A model generated the notes under the pieces. The model was given only the letters and a program-made list of their open reading frames with translations. It was not told the origin of the DNA and made no database searches. From assembly GCA_031260285.1 (NCBI GenBank), contig JAIRKD010000072.1, forward strand, positions 16,289 to 80,288: a stretch of DNA of 64,000 nt. Reading direction: 5' to 3'. This stretch comes from Gemmatimonadota bacterium (GTDB lineage: Bacteria > Gemmatimonadota > Gemmatimonadetes > Longimicrobiales > Longimicrobiaceae). Positions 26,666 to 35,780 of this stretch are shown piece after piece. Numbering within the stretch: position 1 is the first letter of the stretch; every line of letters starts with the position of its first letter. The translations under genes were made by a program, and so were the position numbers.

Positions 26666-27513
26666 TCACCTCAAACGACGTCAGGGTCAGCATTATTGTT
26701 CCCACGTATCGTCCGGGTGAGTACCTCTGGGACTGTCTCCGCTCGCTTGAGCGCCAGACCTTCCCCAGGGAGTGGTTCGAGGTTCTGGTTGTTTTTAATG
26801 GAAATATGGAACCGTATGCCGGTCAACTTGATGTCGGCCTGTCGCGTTTCGACCTCAATGTGCGACTATTGCATACCGGAATATGCGGTGTCTCGAACGC
26901 CCGGAACGTCGGTATCGAGGAGGCGGTAGGAACCGGAATCTGTTTTGTAGATGATGACGACTGGGTTTCGGAGAGCTATATCGCGGATCTGTACGAAAAA
27001 TTGCAGGACGATATTGTTGTTGTGAGTAACCTGCGTACCTGTAACGGAGGGGTACTGGGGGAGGATTACGTGACTCGGGCTTTCCGCAGACATTCGAAGA
27101 CACCTCGCGGTGGGATTATGCGTATGCAGTCCTTCATGTCCAGCGCCTGTGCCAAGATGATCCCCAGAAGCGTTATCGGGAACAGTCGGTTCGACTGCCG
27201 TTATTCTGTTGGCGAAGATTCGCTGTTCATGGCATCGATATCCTACCGCATCCGGTCTCTGGTTCTGTCTCCATCGGAGGCGATCTACTACCGGCGGTTG
27301 ACTCCGGGTTCGGCGTCGCGTCAGGAAGAGCCTGCCGGCGTCAAAGCCGCCCGGATGATGAAAGTGAGCGTCGGGTATCTGAGGATCTATCTGAGTGCTC
27401 CCTGGCGGTACAGCTTTCTGTTTATGACAAGTCGCATCGCACGTACGGTGGTTGGGGTGATCCGACGTCAGATCTCGCGGTCCGGCGGGCGACGCAGGTC
27501 GGAGTTCGTCTGA
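26662..27513 (+). CDS. GT2 glycosyltransferase
   Basis: This 283-residue GT-A fold enzyme has SIIVPTYRPGEYLWDCLRS, FEVLVVFNG, GVSNARNVGIEEA, the metal-binding CFVDDDDWVS, and YSVGEDSLFMASI. No membrane helix is clear, although the C-terminus is basic and hydrophobic and could contact the membrane. Translation is coupled to the ligase-like gene by an ATGA overlap. The donor and acceptor are unknown. It is the last enzyme before the FkbH-like gene on the same strand. Confidence 0.87.
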   Translation: MITSNDVRVSIIVPTYRPGEYLWDCLRSLERQTFPREWFEVLVVFNGNMEPYAGQLDVGLSRFDLNVRLLHTGICGVSNARNVGIEEAVGTGICFVDDDDWVSESYIADLYEKLQDDIVVVSNLRTCNGGVLGEDYVTRAFRRHSKTPRGGIMRMQSFMSSACAKMIPRSVIGNSRFDCRYSVGEDSLFMASISYRIRSLVLSPSEAIYYRRLTPGSASRQEEPAGVKAARMMKVSVGYLRIYLSAPWRYSFLFMTSRIARTVVGVIRRQISRSGGRRRSEFV

Positions 27514-27647
27514 TCGTTCTTTCTCCCCCGATAGACCCCCGAGGAATTCGAGGTGAGTTTCAGATGATTCCGGTATGTCATCATGGATTCGGGGATGGGA
27601 AAGTCCGGCCATCTGGTGTAGCCCTCAACTGAAACAAGAGCGCTTTT

Positions 27648-29783
27648 ATGGTTACCAATATCGCAGATCCTCGCCAGAAACCAGCGGGTCAGGAAGAAAT
27701 TCGCATCCATCCGGACGGAGTTCTGAAGAGACTTCGAGCGAAGAGAAGCGACATCGTCAATTCCTGGTACAAAACGCAGTTTGACAGCGATCGGTTGCGA
27801 CGCTACGCGATTGCGGGCGGTTCAGATCTTTCGCATACGGACGCCAACATCCATTTCCTGGCGCCGTTACTGGAACTGCTTTTTGCTTACCTTCAAACGG
27901 GAGAGTCCCGCTATCGGGATGTCTATCTCGACGAGCGCCTCCGGTATGCGCCGCACAAGGCGGACCCGAAGGTTCGCCAAGCCTTTTTTGAGGAAGTGAT
28001 ACCGGCGGATGAAGAGGCGCTGCTGAAAGCCATTGCTGGTACGGATCAGTATCAGGATCTGTCGGTATGGCTGCGAAGCCTCCATGCTCCTCTGCTGGAG
28101 AAAGCACGTAAGGATACAATCCGGTTACTCGCCGTTGGTGATTGTCTCCTGAACGAGGTTCGGGTGTTTCTATATTCCAGGGCGGCGGACAGAAATATCC
28201 CTCTTGATATGCGTTGTGCATATTTCAGTGCGAGTGTAGGGAAGGACCTCGCATCCGTTGAAGTTGAAGCCATGATGGCTGCGACACCCTTCGATGTTAT
28301 TGCCTTCAGTTTCTTTACCTATGAGGGGCTGCCTCCTTATTCCGCATTGATGAGAGAGTCGGATAAACTGTCCGGACCGGAGATCCGTGCCCGCGTACAA
28401 TCCCTGATTGGACTGGTGGAGAGCTATCTCGCGCGAGTCCGCGAAAAGACAGATGCTCCGTTCCTCCTGCACAACATATCCGGCCTGCCGCTTACAGGTC
28501 TTCGGCGACGGTTGCCGTTCGTGCCTCCGTTGTCTCGTAATCGACGGCTTGTACGTGACGAACTGAATATCGGCCTGCGGCAGATTGCTGACGGGATTCC
28601 CAATGTTCTGCTGATCGATGAGTGTGAGATCGCTGAGCGGTTCGGACTTCGTAATGCTACGGTTGAGGCGATTCCTCAGGAGCTGTCGCGGGATGCATAC
28701 TTCCATACCGCGCGTTTTGGCGAGCCGCTTGCCGATGCATATGCGGATGTGCTGGCATCGTTCCGGGATCTGCGCAAGACAAAGGTCCTCTTCGTCGATT
28801 TTGACAATACCCTCTGGAACGGCGTAATGGCAGACGGAGCGGTAGAGCAGTATCTGGAGCAGCATAAGCTCTTGCGTCGCTTGAAAGACGCGGGAGTTCT
28901 CCTCGTGGCGTTGAGCAAGAACGATCCCCGGAATATTCGCTGGAACGAAATGGTGCTCCAGCCAGAGGATTTTGCTGTACTTAAGATCAACTGGAATCTG
29001 AAGGCTCAATCGATCCAGGAGACCGCTGAGGAGCTCGACCTTGGAGTTGATTCCTTTGTTGTCATTGATGACAGTGCTCAGGAGAGGGCGCTCATCGCGG
29101 AGCGGTTTCCCCGGCTGATTGCACTTGATCCGACGGAGGCCACAACCTGGGGTGCGCTGGAGCTTATGCTTCGCTTTCCCAACACGCGGGAAACCGAAGA
29201 ATCCAGAGGGCGTACCGAGCTGTATCGCGCGCAGGCTGAACGCCGTCGTTCCCAGTCTGATTCATCAGGGCTGGATTATGGCGCCATGATGGCTTCGCTG
29301 AAGCTTCGTGTAAAATTCCGGAAGGCTCGAACCGCTGATCTTGAGCGTCTGACGGAGCTGGTTCAGAGGACCAATCAGTTCAACACCACGACCAGAAGGT
29401 ATACCCGCCAGGAAATCGCTGCATTTATGACGGGAGATGATCATGAAGTTTATACCGCCGAGGTGACTGACAAGTTTGGAAGCTTCGGGTTGGTCGCAGT
29501 TGTGGTGGTGGCCCGCCAAGGCGGATCAGCCATAACCTTTGAGTCCTTTGTCATGAGTTGCCGAGCTATGGGATTCGGCTTGGAACAGGCGTTCCTGAGG
29601 CTGGTTCTTGACGCGGAATCCGCCGCAGGTGCGCGAGGACTTTTTATCCCCACCGACCGGAATGCACCGTCGTCGCAGTTGTTCGCCGACAATGGATTCC
29701 ATCAATCAGATGAGGTTACCTGGACGCTGGAGAATATGTCTTCGGCCCCTCAGATCCCTGCCTGGATCACAGTTGAATCCTGA
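27648..29783 (+). CDS. FkbH-like HAD-IIIC phosphatase with GNAT domain
   Basis: This 711-residue protein has a helical N-terminal region (1-150), a flavodoxin or SGNH-like segment (about 155-340, with VGDCLLNEV), a HAD domain with VDFDNTLWNG near 383, LSKNDPRN, KINW and VIDDSAQER near 470, and a C-terminal GNAT-like domain (about 557-700, NQFNTTTRRY). In polyketide pathways FkbH proteins load glyceryl units from bisphosphoglycerate onto a carrier protein. Relatives in polysaccharide loci probably supply an acyl-like substituent, but no acyl carrier protein is encoded nearby. The ATG follows a weak aagag. It ends the plus-strand run that began at 25280. Confidence 0.85.
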   Translation: MVTNIADPRQKPAGQEEIRIHPDGVLKRLRAKRSDIVNSWYKTQFDSDRLRRYAIAGGSDLSHTDANIHFLAPLLELLFAYLQTGESRYRDVYLDERLRYAPHKADPKVRQAFFEEVIPADEEALLKAIAGTDQYQDLSVWLRSLHAPLLEKARKDTIRLLAVGDCLLNEVRVFLYSRAADRNIPLDMRCAYFSASVGKDLASVEVEAMMAATPFDVIAFSFFTYEGLPPYSALMRESDKLSGPEIRARVQSLIGLVESYLARVREKTDAPFLLHNISGLPLTGLRRRLPFVPPLSRNRRLVRDELNIGLRQIADGIPNVLLIDECEIAERFGLRNATVEAIPQELSRDAYFHTARFGEPLADAYADVLASFRDLRKTKVLFVDFDNTLWNGVMADGAVEQYLEQHKLLRRLKDAGVLLVALSKNDPRNIRWNEMVLQPEDFAVLKINWNLKAQSIQETAEELDLGVDSFVVIDDSAQERALIAERFPRLIALDPTEATTWGALELMLRFPNTRETEESRGRTELYRAQAERRRSQSDSSGLDYGAMMASLKLRVKFRKARTADLERLTELVQRTNQFNTTTRRYTRQEIAAFMTGDDHEVYTAEVTDKFGSFGLVAVVVVARQGGSAITFESFVMSCRAMGFGLEQAFLRLVLDAESAAGARGLFIPTDRNAPSSQLFADNGFHQSDEVTWTLENMSSAPQIPAWITVES

Positions 29784-29829
29784 GATCCATCTGTAGAGAT
29801 GGACCTCGGTTGAGATACCGGAAGAGAGA

Positions 29830-29866
29830 CGGGCGATCCGCTTGATGGCGGATCGCCCGTTCTGAC
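29830..29866 (+). terminator. Hairpin after the FkbH-like gene
   Basis: Twelve-base perfect arms (cgggcgatccgc at 29830-29841; gcggatcgcccg at 29848-29859) are followed by only a weak T tract. It lies between convergent genes. Confidence 0.65.
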
Positions 29867-30001
29867 TTCTGCAGGTGACAGGCTCGTTCCGAAGCCTCTA
29901 CAAGCCCTGTCCCGGATCAGTGGGAATCCCGGAAACTGTCATTTTCCTCCGCGGATCCACTTCCATCACGCCTTTATGAGCAGGTCCTGTCAAGACACAG
30001 C

Positions 30002-32665
30002 TCACCAGCCTGGATCAGTTGTCCAGATCCGGATCTCGCCCCATCTCTCAACAACCGGTACAGCAGGGGTGCGATTGAAATTCCGGCCCATCGATACTCC
30101 GCCCAGCCCCGTTATCGTAATCTCTGCGACGGCATCTGTTCGAAGCGTATCGTCAAGCCAGTACCGGAAACGTGGTACATCGAGATCCACAGCTACCCGA
30201 TGGCGATGCCATTTGCCATCCAGGATCTCCCTGTTTGCGGGCCCCCGCCGGTACCATCCTCCCGGCCCCTCATAGATGCCGCCAACATGGTCGCCTTCGG
30301 CATTGAATGAACCGCCTGGTCCATTTTCCATGTTCACTGCGAAACGACCGATAAGACCGCTCCCGTTATCGCCGTGGACAAACAGTACCTTCTTGGCCGA
30401 AACTCCGTCAAGGAAGTTTGTCGGGTAGAGCGACCACCATTCAACCCACACCTTGCGTGTCCGGGCTGGCAGCCGGAGCATGCGAGTGATGGTCGGCTCA
30501 ACAGCGTTCACCGGCCAGTCATAGCGCATCGTGGGATGACCGTTGAAAAGGACGTCGGTATCCAGGGTGATACGACTGGTCTGCTGATCTTCCACCCGAT
30601 TGTAAATGCCGCGCGGGTCGGAAATGAAGTTCGCCGTGGAAGTATACGTCGAGAAGTCCTCAACAATAGCCGGGGCGGCCGCTGGCTTTGCGCCTGGACC
30701 CGATGAGTTTGAAGTCGTTACCGTGATCGTCGCGGTTGCGGTTCTGCCTTCACTGGTCGCCGTGATGGTCGCGGTCCCGGTTGCGCGGGCGGTGACAACA
30801 CCGGTGGCAGAAACGGTAGCGACAGTCTGGTTGCTGCTCGACCAGGTGACGGTGCGCCCGGTAAGCGTGTTGTTGCCGGCGTCGCGGGTAGTCGCTGTCA
30901 GCGTCTGAGTGGCCCCCACCGCGATGCTTGACGTAGTCGGCGACACGACAACAGTGGCGACAGGCACCGCGGTGACGGTGATGGCCGCCGTGGCGGTCTT
31001 GCCTTCACTGGTAGCGGTGATGGTCGCGGTTCCGGTTGTGCTGGCCGTGACAACGCCGGCGGCAGAAACGGTAGCGACGGTCTGGTTGCTGGTGGACCAG
31101 GTGACGGTGCGGCCGGTCAGCGTATTGTTGCCGGCGTCGCGGGTGGTCGCCGTCAGCGTCTGTGTGGCTCCCACCGCGATGCTTGCCGTAGTCGGCGACA
31201 CGACAACAGTGGCGACGGGAACGGCGGTGACGGTGATGGCCGTCGTGGCGGTCTTGCCTTCACTGGTAGCGGTGATGGTCGCGGTCCCGGTTGCGCTGGC
31301 CGTGACAACGCCAGCGGTGGAAACGGTCGCGACTGCCTGATTACTGCTCGACCAGGTAACGGTGCGTCCCGTAAGCGCGTTGTTGCTGGCGTCGCGGGTG
31401 GTCGCCGTCAGTGTCTGAGTGGTTCCAACCGTGATGCTTGCCGTAGTCGGCGACACTGCAACACTCGCAACCGGAACCGTGGTGATGGTCACGGCGGCGG
31501 TACCGGACCGCCCCTCGCTGGTAGCTGTAATCGTCGCGGTTCCAGCGGCGCGGCCGGTCACAACACCCGTGGCGGAGACAGTGGCCACCGCCTGATTGCT
31601 GGAAGACCAGGTGACGGTCCGGCCAGTGAGCGTGTTGTTGCTGGCGTCCCGGGTGGTTGCGACCAGGGTCTCGGTGCTGTTGACGGTGATCGCCGAGGAA
31701 GAAGGCGATACGGCTACACTCGCAACCGGCACAACGGTGACCGTGATAGCTACGGTGGCGGTCTTCCCTTCGCTGGTCACAGTGATTGTGGTATTTCCCG
31801 CCGCCTTCGCTGTGACCACCCCATCACTGGCAACCGTCGCAACCGCTGCGTTCCCGCTCGACCAGGTGAAGGCCCGTCCGGGGAGCGTATTCCCGCTGGC
31901 GTCGCGGGCGGTCGCAGTCAGCGCCTGCGTCGAACCAACCATGATGCTCGCGGAGGTCGGAGACACCCGCACGCTGGCAACCGATACGGCTGTAGCGGTG
32001 ATGGTCGCGGTCGCCGAAACTCCCTCGCTCGTAGCCGTGATCGTGACAGTTCCCACGGCAAGAGCTTCAACAACACCACCAGAGGAGACGGTGGCGGTCT
32101 TCTGGTTGCTTGATGACCAGGTGACGGTGCGCCCCGTGAGCGTGTTATTGTGCGAATCGCGCGTGGTGGCGGTCAACGTCTGTTTCGCACCAACAGCGAG
32201 GTTCGTCGAACTGGGTGATACACTTATACTCTTTACACCTGCCGCGGTTGAAACCCGCACCCGGTTGGATCGGCCGGTCACCCAGTTCCAGACTGATCCG
32301 CGCAGCGATACGAGCTGGAACTCATATTCTGTCGCGGGATCCAGCCCGGTATAGGTATACTCGATGATCTCGCCGACACCATCCGGAGCGGGAATGACCC
32401 GCTCTGTTCTTGTTGCGGATTCCCATTCGAAGTCGGGGGATCCGGATCGCAGCGCATAGCTGGCTGATCCGCCCTTTCCATCGCAGGTGGAGGTCCACCG
32501 GAGCACCACGGAGCTGTCCGTGATGCTGGCTACCGTAAGGTCTCCGACCGATGAAGGATTGCTTACACTGTCCGGACCGATCCCCGCTCCCTGACAGCCC
32601 GCGATAATTACGAGGACCGCCAGGGCGGCCGTTACGAGTCCTCGAATGGAAAGCCTTCCCGTCAT
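30002..32665 (-). CDS. Lipoprotein with six Big_2 repeats and a ConA-like C-terminal domain
   Basis: This 887-residue surface protein carries a lipoprotein signal (LVIIAGC, acylated Cys 24). Residues 40-140 look like a fibronectin type III domain (VLRWTSTCDG, YTYTGLDPATEYEFQLVSL). Residues 142-651 are six bacterial Ig-like group 2 domains of exactly 85 residues, with SPTTASI, RTVTWSSSNQ and GTATITATSEG. Residues 665-887 form a beta-sandwich domain (WVEWWSLYPTNF, GKWHRHRVAVDLDVPRFRYWLDD) like polysaccharide lyases or lectins. The likely role is to bind or trim the surface glycan made by this locus. The ATG has ggag seven bases upstream. It is monocistronic. Confidence 0.87.
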   Translation of the reverse strand: MTGRLSIRGLVTAALAVLVIIAGCQGAGIGPDSVSNPSSVGDLTVASITDSSVVLRWTSTCDGKGGSASYALRSGSPDFEWESATRTERVIPAPDGVGEIIEYTYTGLDPATEYEFQLVSLRGSVWNWVTGRSNRVRVSTAAGVKSISVSPSSTNLAVGAKQTLTATTRDSHNNTLTGRTVTWSSSNQKTATVSSGGVVEALAVGTVTITATSEGVSATATITATAVSVASVRVSPTSASIMVGSTQALTATARDASGNTLPGRAFTWSSGNAAVATVASDGVVTAKAAGNTTITVTSEGKTATVAITVTVVPVASVAVSPSSSAITVNSTETLVATTRDASNNTLTGRTVTWSSSNQAVATVSATGVVTGRAAGTATITATSEGRSGTAAVTITTVPVASVAVSPTTASITVGTTQTLTATTRDASNNALTGRTVTWSSSNQAVATVSTAGVVTASATGTATITATSEGKTATTAITVTAVPVATVVVSPTTASIAVGATQTLTATTRDAGNNTLTGRTVTWSTSNQTVATVSAAGVVTASTTGTATITATSEGKTATAAITVTAVPVATVVVSPTTSSIAVGATQTLTATTRDAGNNTLTGRTVTWSSSNQTVATVSATGVVTARATGTATITATSEGRTATATITVTTSNSSGPGAKPAAAPAIVEDFSTYTSTANFISDPRGIYNRVEDQQTSRITLDTDVLFNGHPTMRYDWPVNAVEPTITRMLRLPARTRKVWVEWWSLYPTNFLDGVSAKKVLFVHGDNGSGLIGRFAVNMENGPGGSFNAEGDHVGGIYEGPGGWYRRGPANREILDGKWHRHRVAVDLDVPRFRYWLDDTLRTDAVAEITITGLGGVSMGRNFNRTPAVPVVERWGEIRIWTTDPGW
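30711..32240 (-). repeat. Six tandem 255-bp repeats (Big_2 units)
   Basis: The segment encoding the VTW/NTLTGRT region recurs at 30846, 31101, 31356, 31611, 31866 and 32121, always exactly 255 bases apart. The two copies nearest the C-terminus are almost identical; those nearest the N-terminus have diverged most. Confidence 0.9.
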
Positions 32666-33323
32666 TTGAATCTCCAGGCTGATGATTTTTCCGCCTCAGC
32701 GGGCCGCCGCCGTGATACGACTCGTCCGTCCGGAATTACCTCAAACTCCCAATTCCATCAACTGACGAACTCGCCCGGCTCACTGCCCGATTCCTCTCCC
32801 TCCGCAACCCATGATTTCCGGGTATTCTGAAAACCCCGGGACTTCTGTCTCTCACCTGCCTGACTGATCCGGTCGATGAATCGGGGCAATAAACCACATA
32901 AAGGCCCTGATACATGCCTCTGACGACCTGAAAGAGACTGAGGGGAGATTCCGCCTCAGCCCTACGGTTTTACCGACCCGCTATGGAGCGTTTCCGCCTT
33001 GTGGCAGGATCAGAACGTCGTGTTGTTGGATAATTCGGACCTGGTACAAAGCAATGGTCCGGCCAGAAGATCATGAAAGTATAAATTGTTGTTGCGTAAT
33101 AAGTTGCGATTTATTTTGAAATGGATGGAACGTCCGGGAATCAGGCGAATTGCGAAGGGCCGTGCAAAATGCTCGCGATGGAATGAGACCGATTATCGAC
33201 TGTCGGGGATGAAACGCCAGGTTATGAGAGGGAAGGGTAATCAGACCAGGAACGAGCCGGGTTGTACCCGCTCAGGAGCCATGCCTGGAAGGAGCAGAGG
33301 GATGAATGGCTCAAGGCTGGCGC
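32666..33323. other. Long intergenic region, partly AT-rich
   Basis: No convincing gene is seen in these 658 bases. The part from 33060 to 33135 is clearly AT-rich against its surroundings. It contains the near-repeat ttgcgtaataa/ttgcgatttatt, so it may hold a promoter or protein-binding site, though it is far from either flanking start. A short open frame from 33086 looks like chance. Confidence 0.4.
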
Positions 33324-34271
33324 TCACCTCTCCGGACGCGCGGACAGGGTGAGCACTGACCCGTAGTTTTCGCGGATCGAGGTGAACCGGAACTCGAAAA
33401 ACATCCGCTCCATCCGGGAGAACGTCCGGCCCAGTCCGCCGTAATGACGGATCCGGGTGGTGAGCGGAATACCTGCTACCCGGGGCTGATCGGGGTCGAT
33501 CTCCCAGGGGTGGATGTAGAACGTTCCGGGGTGCCCGCGCTCCCCCGTCTCCTGGAAGGCACGCCGGAAGATTCCCAGCGGAAAGAGACGGAAGTAGGCG
33601 CCTCCTGCGGCGGGCAGTGTCTGTCCGGCCCGGCGCAGCGTGGTGGGCGGAACTTCCAGCAGGGGTCCGGCGGCTGTGCTGATCCAGTACGGATCACGAA
33701 GGCCGTTCCGGAGTCCGTACCCGGCCCGACGGATCGGGAAGAGACTGGAGTCGTACTGGTATCCTTCCTCCACCAGGATGTCGAGTGCCCAGAGCCGGTC
33801 CGCGGTGATCGAGAAACTCGGCGCCCGATATCCGATCACCGATTCACCGGCAAGATCCTCCAGCAGCTGACGGGCCTCGCGGATGTCGTCGCGGAACTGC
33901 CTGGGGGTGAGCATCGTTACCCGCTGATGCATCGTTCCATGGGAAGCGACCTCATGGCCGCCGTCCGCGATCGCCCGCACAATATGCGGATACTTCCGCG
34001 CGATCCAGCCAAGCACAAAGAAAGTCCCCTTCGCGTTATGGGCGTCCAGCAGGCCGAGCAGTCTGTCCATGCTCGGCTCCAGCCGTGACTCCATACCATC
34101 CCACTCTGCCACCCGGATATGAGGCTCCATCGCGGAGACGTGGAAGTATTCTTCCACATCCACTGTGAAGTGATGGGCAACAGTACCGGTGAGCGGAGAA
34201 AGCGGCGTGACCACGGGGAGGGCCGGAGCGACTGCTGTGTCTGTGTGCGAGGCCGGGGATGAAGAGGCCAT
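33324..34271 (-). CDS. Polysaccharide deacetylase, XrtA/PEP-CTERM-associated type
   Basis: This 315-residue NodB-fold enzyme matches the deacetylase group that accompanies exosortase-A polysaccharide loci. It has HHFTVDVEEYFHVSAM with the catalytic Asp and metal Asp/Glu site, GHEVASHGTMHQ with the two metal-binding His, GYRAPSFSI, and a C-terminal half with GTFYIHPWEIDPDQPR. It removes N-acetyl groups from a polysaccharide. There is no signal peptide; a 30-residue Ala/Pro/Thr-rich leader precedes the fold. A start at or near 34271 is uncertain. It diverges from a second deacetylase at 34723. Confidence 0.9.
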   Translation of the reverse strand: MASSSPASHTDTAVAPALPVVTPLSPLTGTVAHHFTVDVEEYFHVSAMEPHIRVAEWDGMESRLEPSMDRLLGLLDAHNAKGTFFVLGWIARKYPHIVRAIADGGHEVASHGTMHQRVTMLTPRQFRDDIREARQLLEDLAGESVIGYRAPSFSITADRLWALDILVEEGYQYDSSLFPIRRAGYGLRNGLRDPYWISTAAGPLLEVPPTTLRRAGQTLPAAGGAYFRLFPLGIFRRAFQETGERGHPGTFYIHPWEIDPDQPRVAGIPLTTRIRHYGGLGRTFSRMERMFFEFRFTSIRENYGSVLTLSARPER

Positions 34272-34722
34272 CAGCCTTCCCCCGTTCCGGGATTCATTCC
34301 CATTCCATTCCGGATGGATCCCTGACGCTGCCGAGAGCGGTTGGCATCCGGATGCGCTTCCGGGTCGTTCTCAGAAATCATCATCAGAAGACGCATCTTA
34401 CGGTTACAGGGGATAGCCGGGTGATGAGCCGAAGCTCCGGATTCCTTAAGTCATATGCGATAAATATATCATCGGGAGGTCCACTTTGCCTCCCGCCTCT
34501 TCCTCGCCTGACTATTCATTGATCTTCCGGGGTGAAGCAGCTCTGGTTGCAGCCGTTGTGTCTCCGGATCCCGTATCCGATACTTCTGCGGACGCTCTGT
34601 GTTGATTCCTCGTACGGTACCGCGTGAGGTTCCTGCGGTTCTGCGTCTTCGTCCGAGGACAAAGGAAGGGCAGCTCTGATGAACCAGGCACCCCGGGTGC
34701 CATGCCGGAGGTAGCGGTCCTT
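34272..34722. other. Divergent intergenic region between two deacetylase genes
   Basis: This region must contain the promoters for the two divergent deacetylase genes. It is AT-rich around 34440-34470 (catatgcgataaatatatcat). No paired promoter elements could be assigned with confidence, and the open frames in it are not convincing. Confidence 0.35.
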
Positions 34723-35622
34723 ATGCTGAAACAGCTGATCGAAACCGTCCTTGTTGAGAGTGGGATCCCCCGCCTCGCCCGTGCCCGCCTCGGTGGTCAG
34801 GCGCTGGTGCTGGCCTACCATAACGTGGTCCCCGAGAGGGAGACCGCCCGGGGAGATCTCAGCCTCCACCTTCCCCGGCGCGCCTTTGCAGCTCAACTCG
34901 ATACTCTTCTCCGGACCCACGACGTTGTGTCTCTGGAGGAAGCGGTTCGCTCTGATCCGCATGCTCGCCGACCCCGGATCGCGATTACTTTTGACGATGC
35001 TTATCGTGGCGCGGTCCTTTGCGGGGTTGAAGAGCTTTCCCGTCGTGGTCTGCCGGCAACCATCTTTGTTGCTCCGGCGTTTACGGGTGGCGGTACCTTC
35101 TGGTGGGATGCGCTCGCGGGAGAACACGGACTCGACGAATCCCTTCGCGCGGAAGCACTGGGTACTCTGCAGGGGAAGGACCACCTGGTGCGCGCCCGGG
35201 CGGCGGAACGGGGGCTCATGGAACATCCGCTCCCCTGGTATCAGACCGCGGCCGACGAGTCAGAGCTCGCGGACGCGATCCGGGTCCCGGGGATCCGTCT
35301 GGGCTCTCATACCTGGAGTCATCCGAACCTCGCCGCGCTGGGTAATGCTGAACTTCATGAAGAGCTCCGGCGTCCTCTTGTCTGGCTTCAGCAGCGCTTC
35401 CCCGGGGCTCTCCCCTGGCTGACCTACCCGTATGGGCTTTCCTCCGCGGCGGTTGAGCGTGCCGCTGCGGAAGAGGGGTACAAGGGTGCGCTTCGGGTAG
35501 CGGGCGGGTGGATGAACCCGGCTGGAACACCAGCTCCTTTTGCGCTGCCCCGCTATAACGTGCCTGCCGGGCTCTCCACCCGGGGGTTTACACTGCGCAC
35601 AGCGGGCCTTCTGGCGGGATGA
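34723..35622 (+). CDS. Polysaccharide deacetylase family protein
   Basis: This 299-residue NodB-fold protein has VLAYHNVVP, ITFDDAYRG with the catalytic Asp pair, GSHTWSHPNLA with the metal-binding His residues, and LTYPYG. It is a different subfamily from its divergent neighbour and resembles the PgaB/IcaB-like or general DUF polysaccharide deacetylases. The ATG at 34723 has ggagg 11 bases upstream; in-frame ATGs at 34702 and 34624 are weaker. No signal peptide was found, so it may act in the cytoplasm on a lipid-linked intermediate. Its gene converges on the tyrosine phosphatase. Confidence 0.86.
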   Translation: MLKQLIETVLVESGIPRLARARLGGQALVLAYHNVVPERETARGDLSLHLPRRAFAAQLDTLLRTHDVVSLEEAVRSDPHARRPRIAITFDDAYRGAVLCGVEELSRRGLPATIFVAPAFTGGGTFWWDALAGEHGLDESLRAEALGTLQGKDHLVRARAAERGLMEHPLPWYQTAADESELADAIRVPGIRLGSHTWSHPNLAALGNAELHEELRRPLVWLQQRFPGALPWLTYPYGLSSAAVERAAAEEGYKGALRVAGGWMNPAGTPAPFALPRYNVPAGLSTRGFTLRTAGLLAG

Positions 35623-35640
35623 CCGGCGACTGTCCTTTTT

Positions 35641-35714
35641 ATGCAGGGATGCAGGGATGCAGGGATGCCCAGTCCCCGCGCTGCAACTTTCTTCGCGCCT
35701 TCGCGGCTTCGCGT
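35641..35714. repeat. Two short 8-bp-period tandem repeats between convergent genes
   Basis: Three perfect copies of atgcaggg lie at 35641-35664. About 28 bases later TTCGCG recurs at 35692, 35700 and 35708, again with an 8-base period. No terminator hairpin was recognised in 35623-35780. Confidence 0.65.
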
Positions 35715-35780
35715 GAGCCAGAAGGCTTTCATGCAGGAAGTCCCATCCCATGTTGCAACCGGCGATGCCTCCGGCTGCAT

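Noticed and set aside
30711..32240. Repeat block considered as a CRISPR array
   Set aside because: The 255-base unit is in frame and encodes Ig-like domains, and there are no unique spacers. No CRISPR array or cas gene was seen in the window.
33086..33352. Open frame of 88 codons in the long gap before the first deacetylase
   Set aside because: It is basic, Arg/Lys/Gly-rich and lacks a ribosome binding site, resembles no protein I know, and runs into the end of the convergent deacetylase gene.
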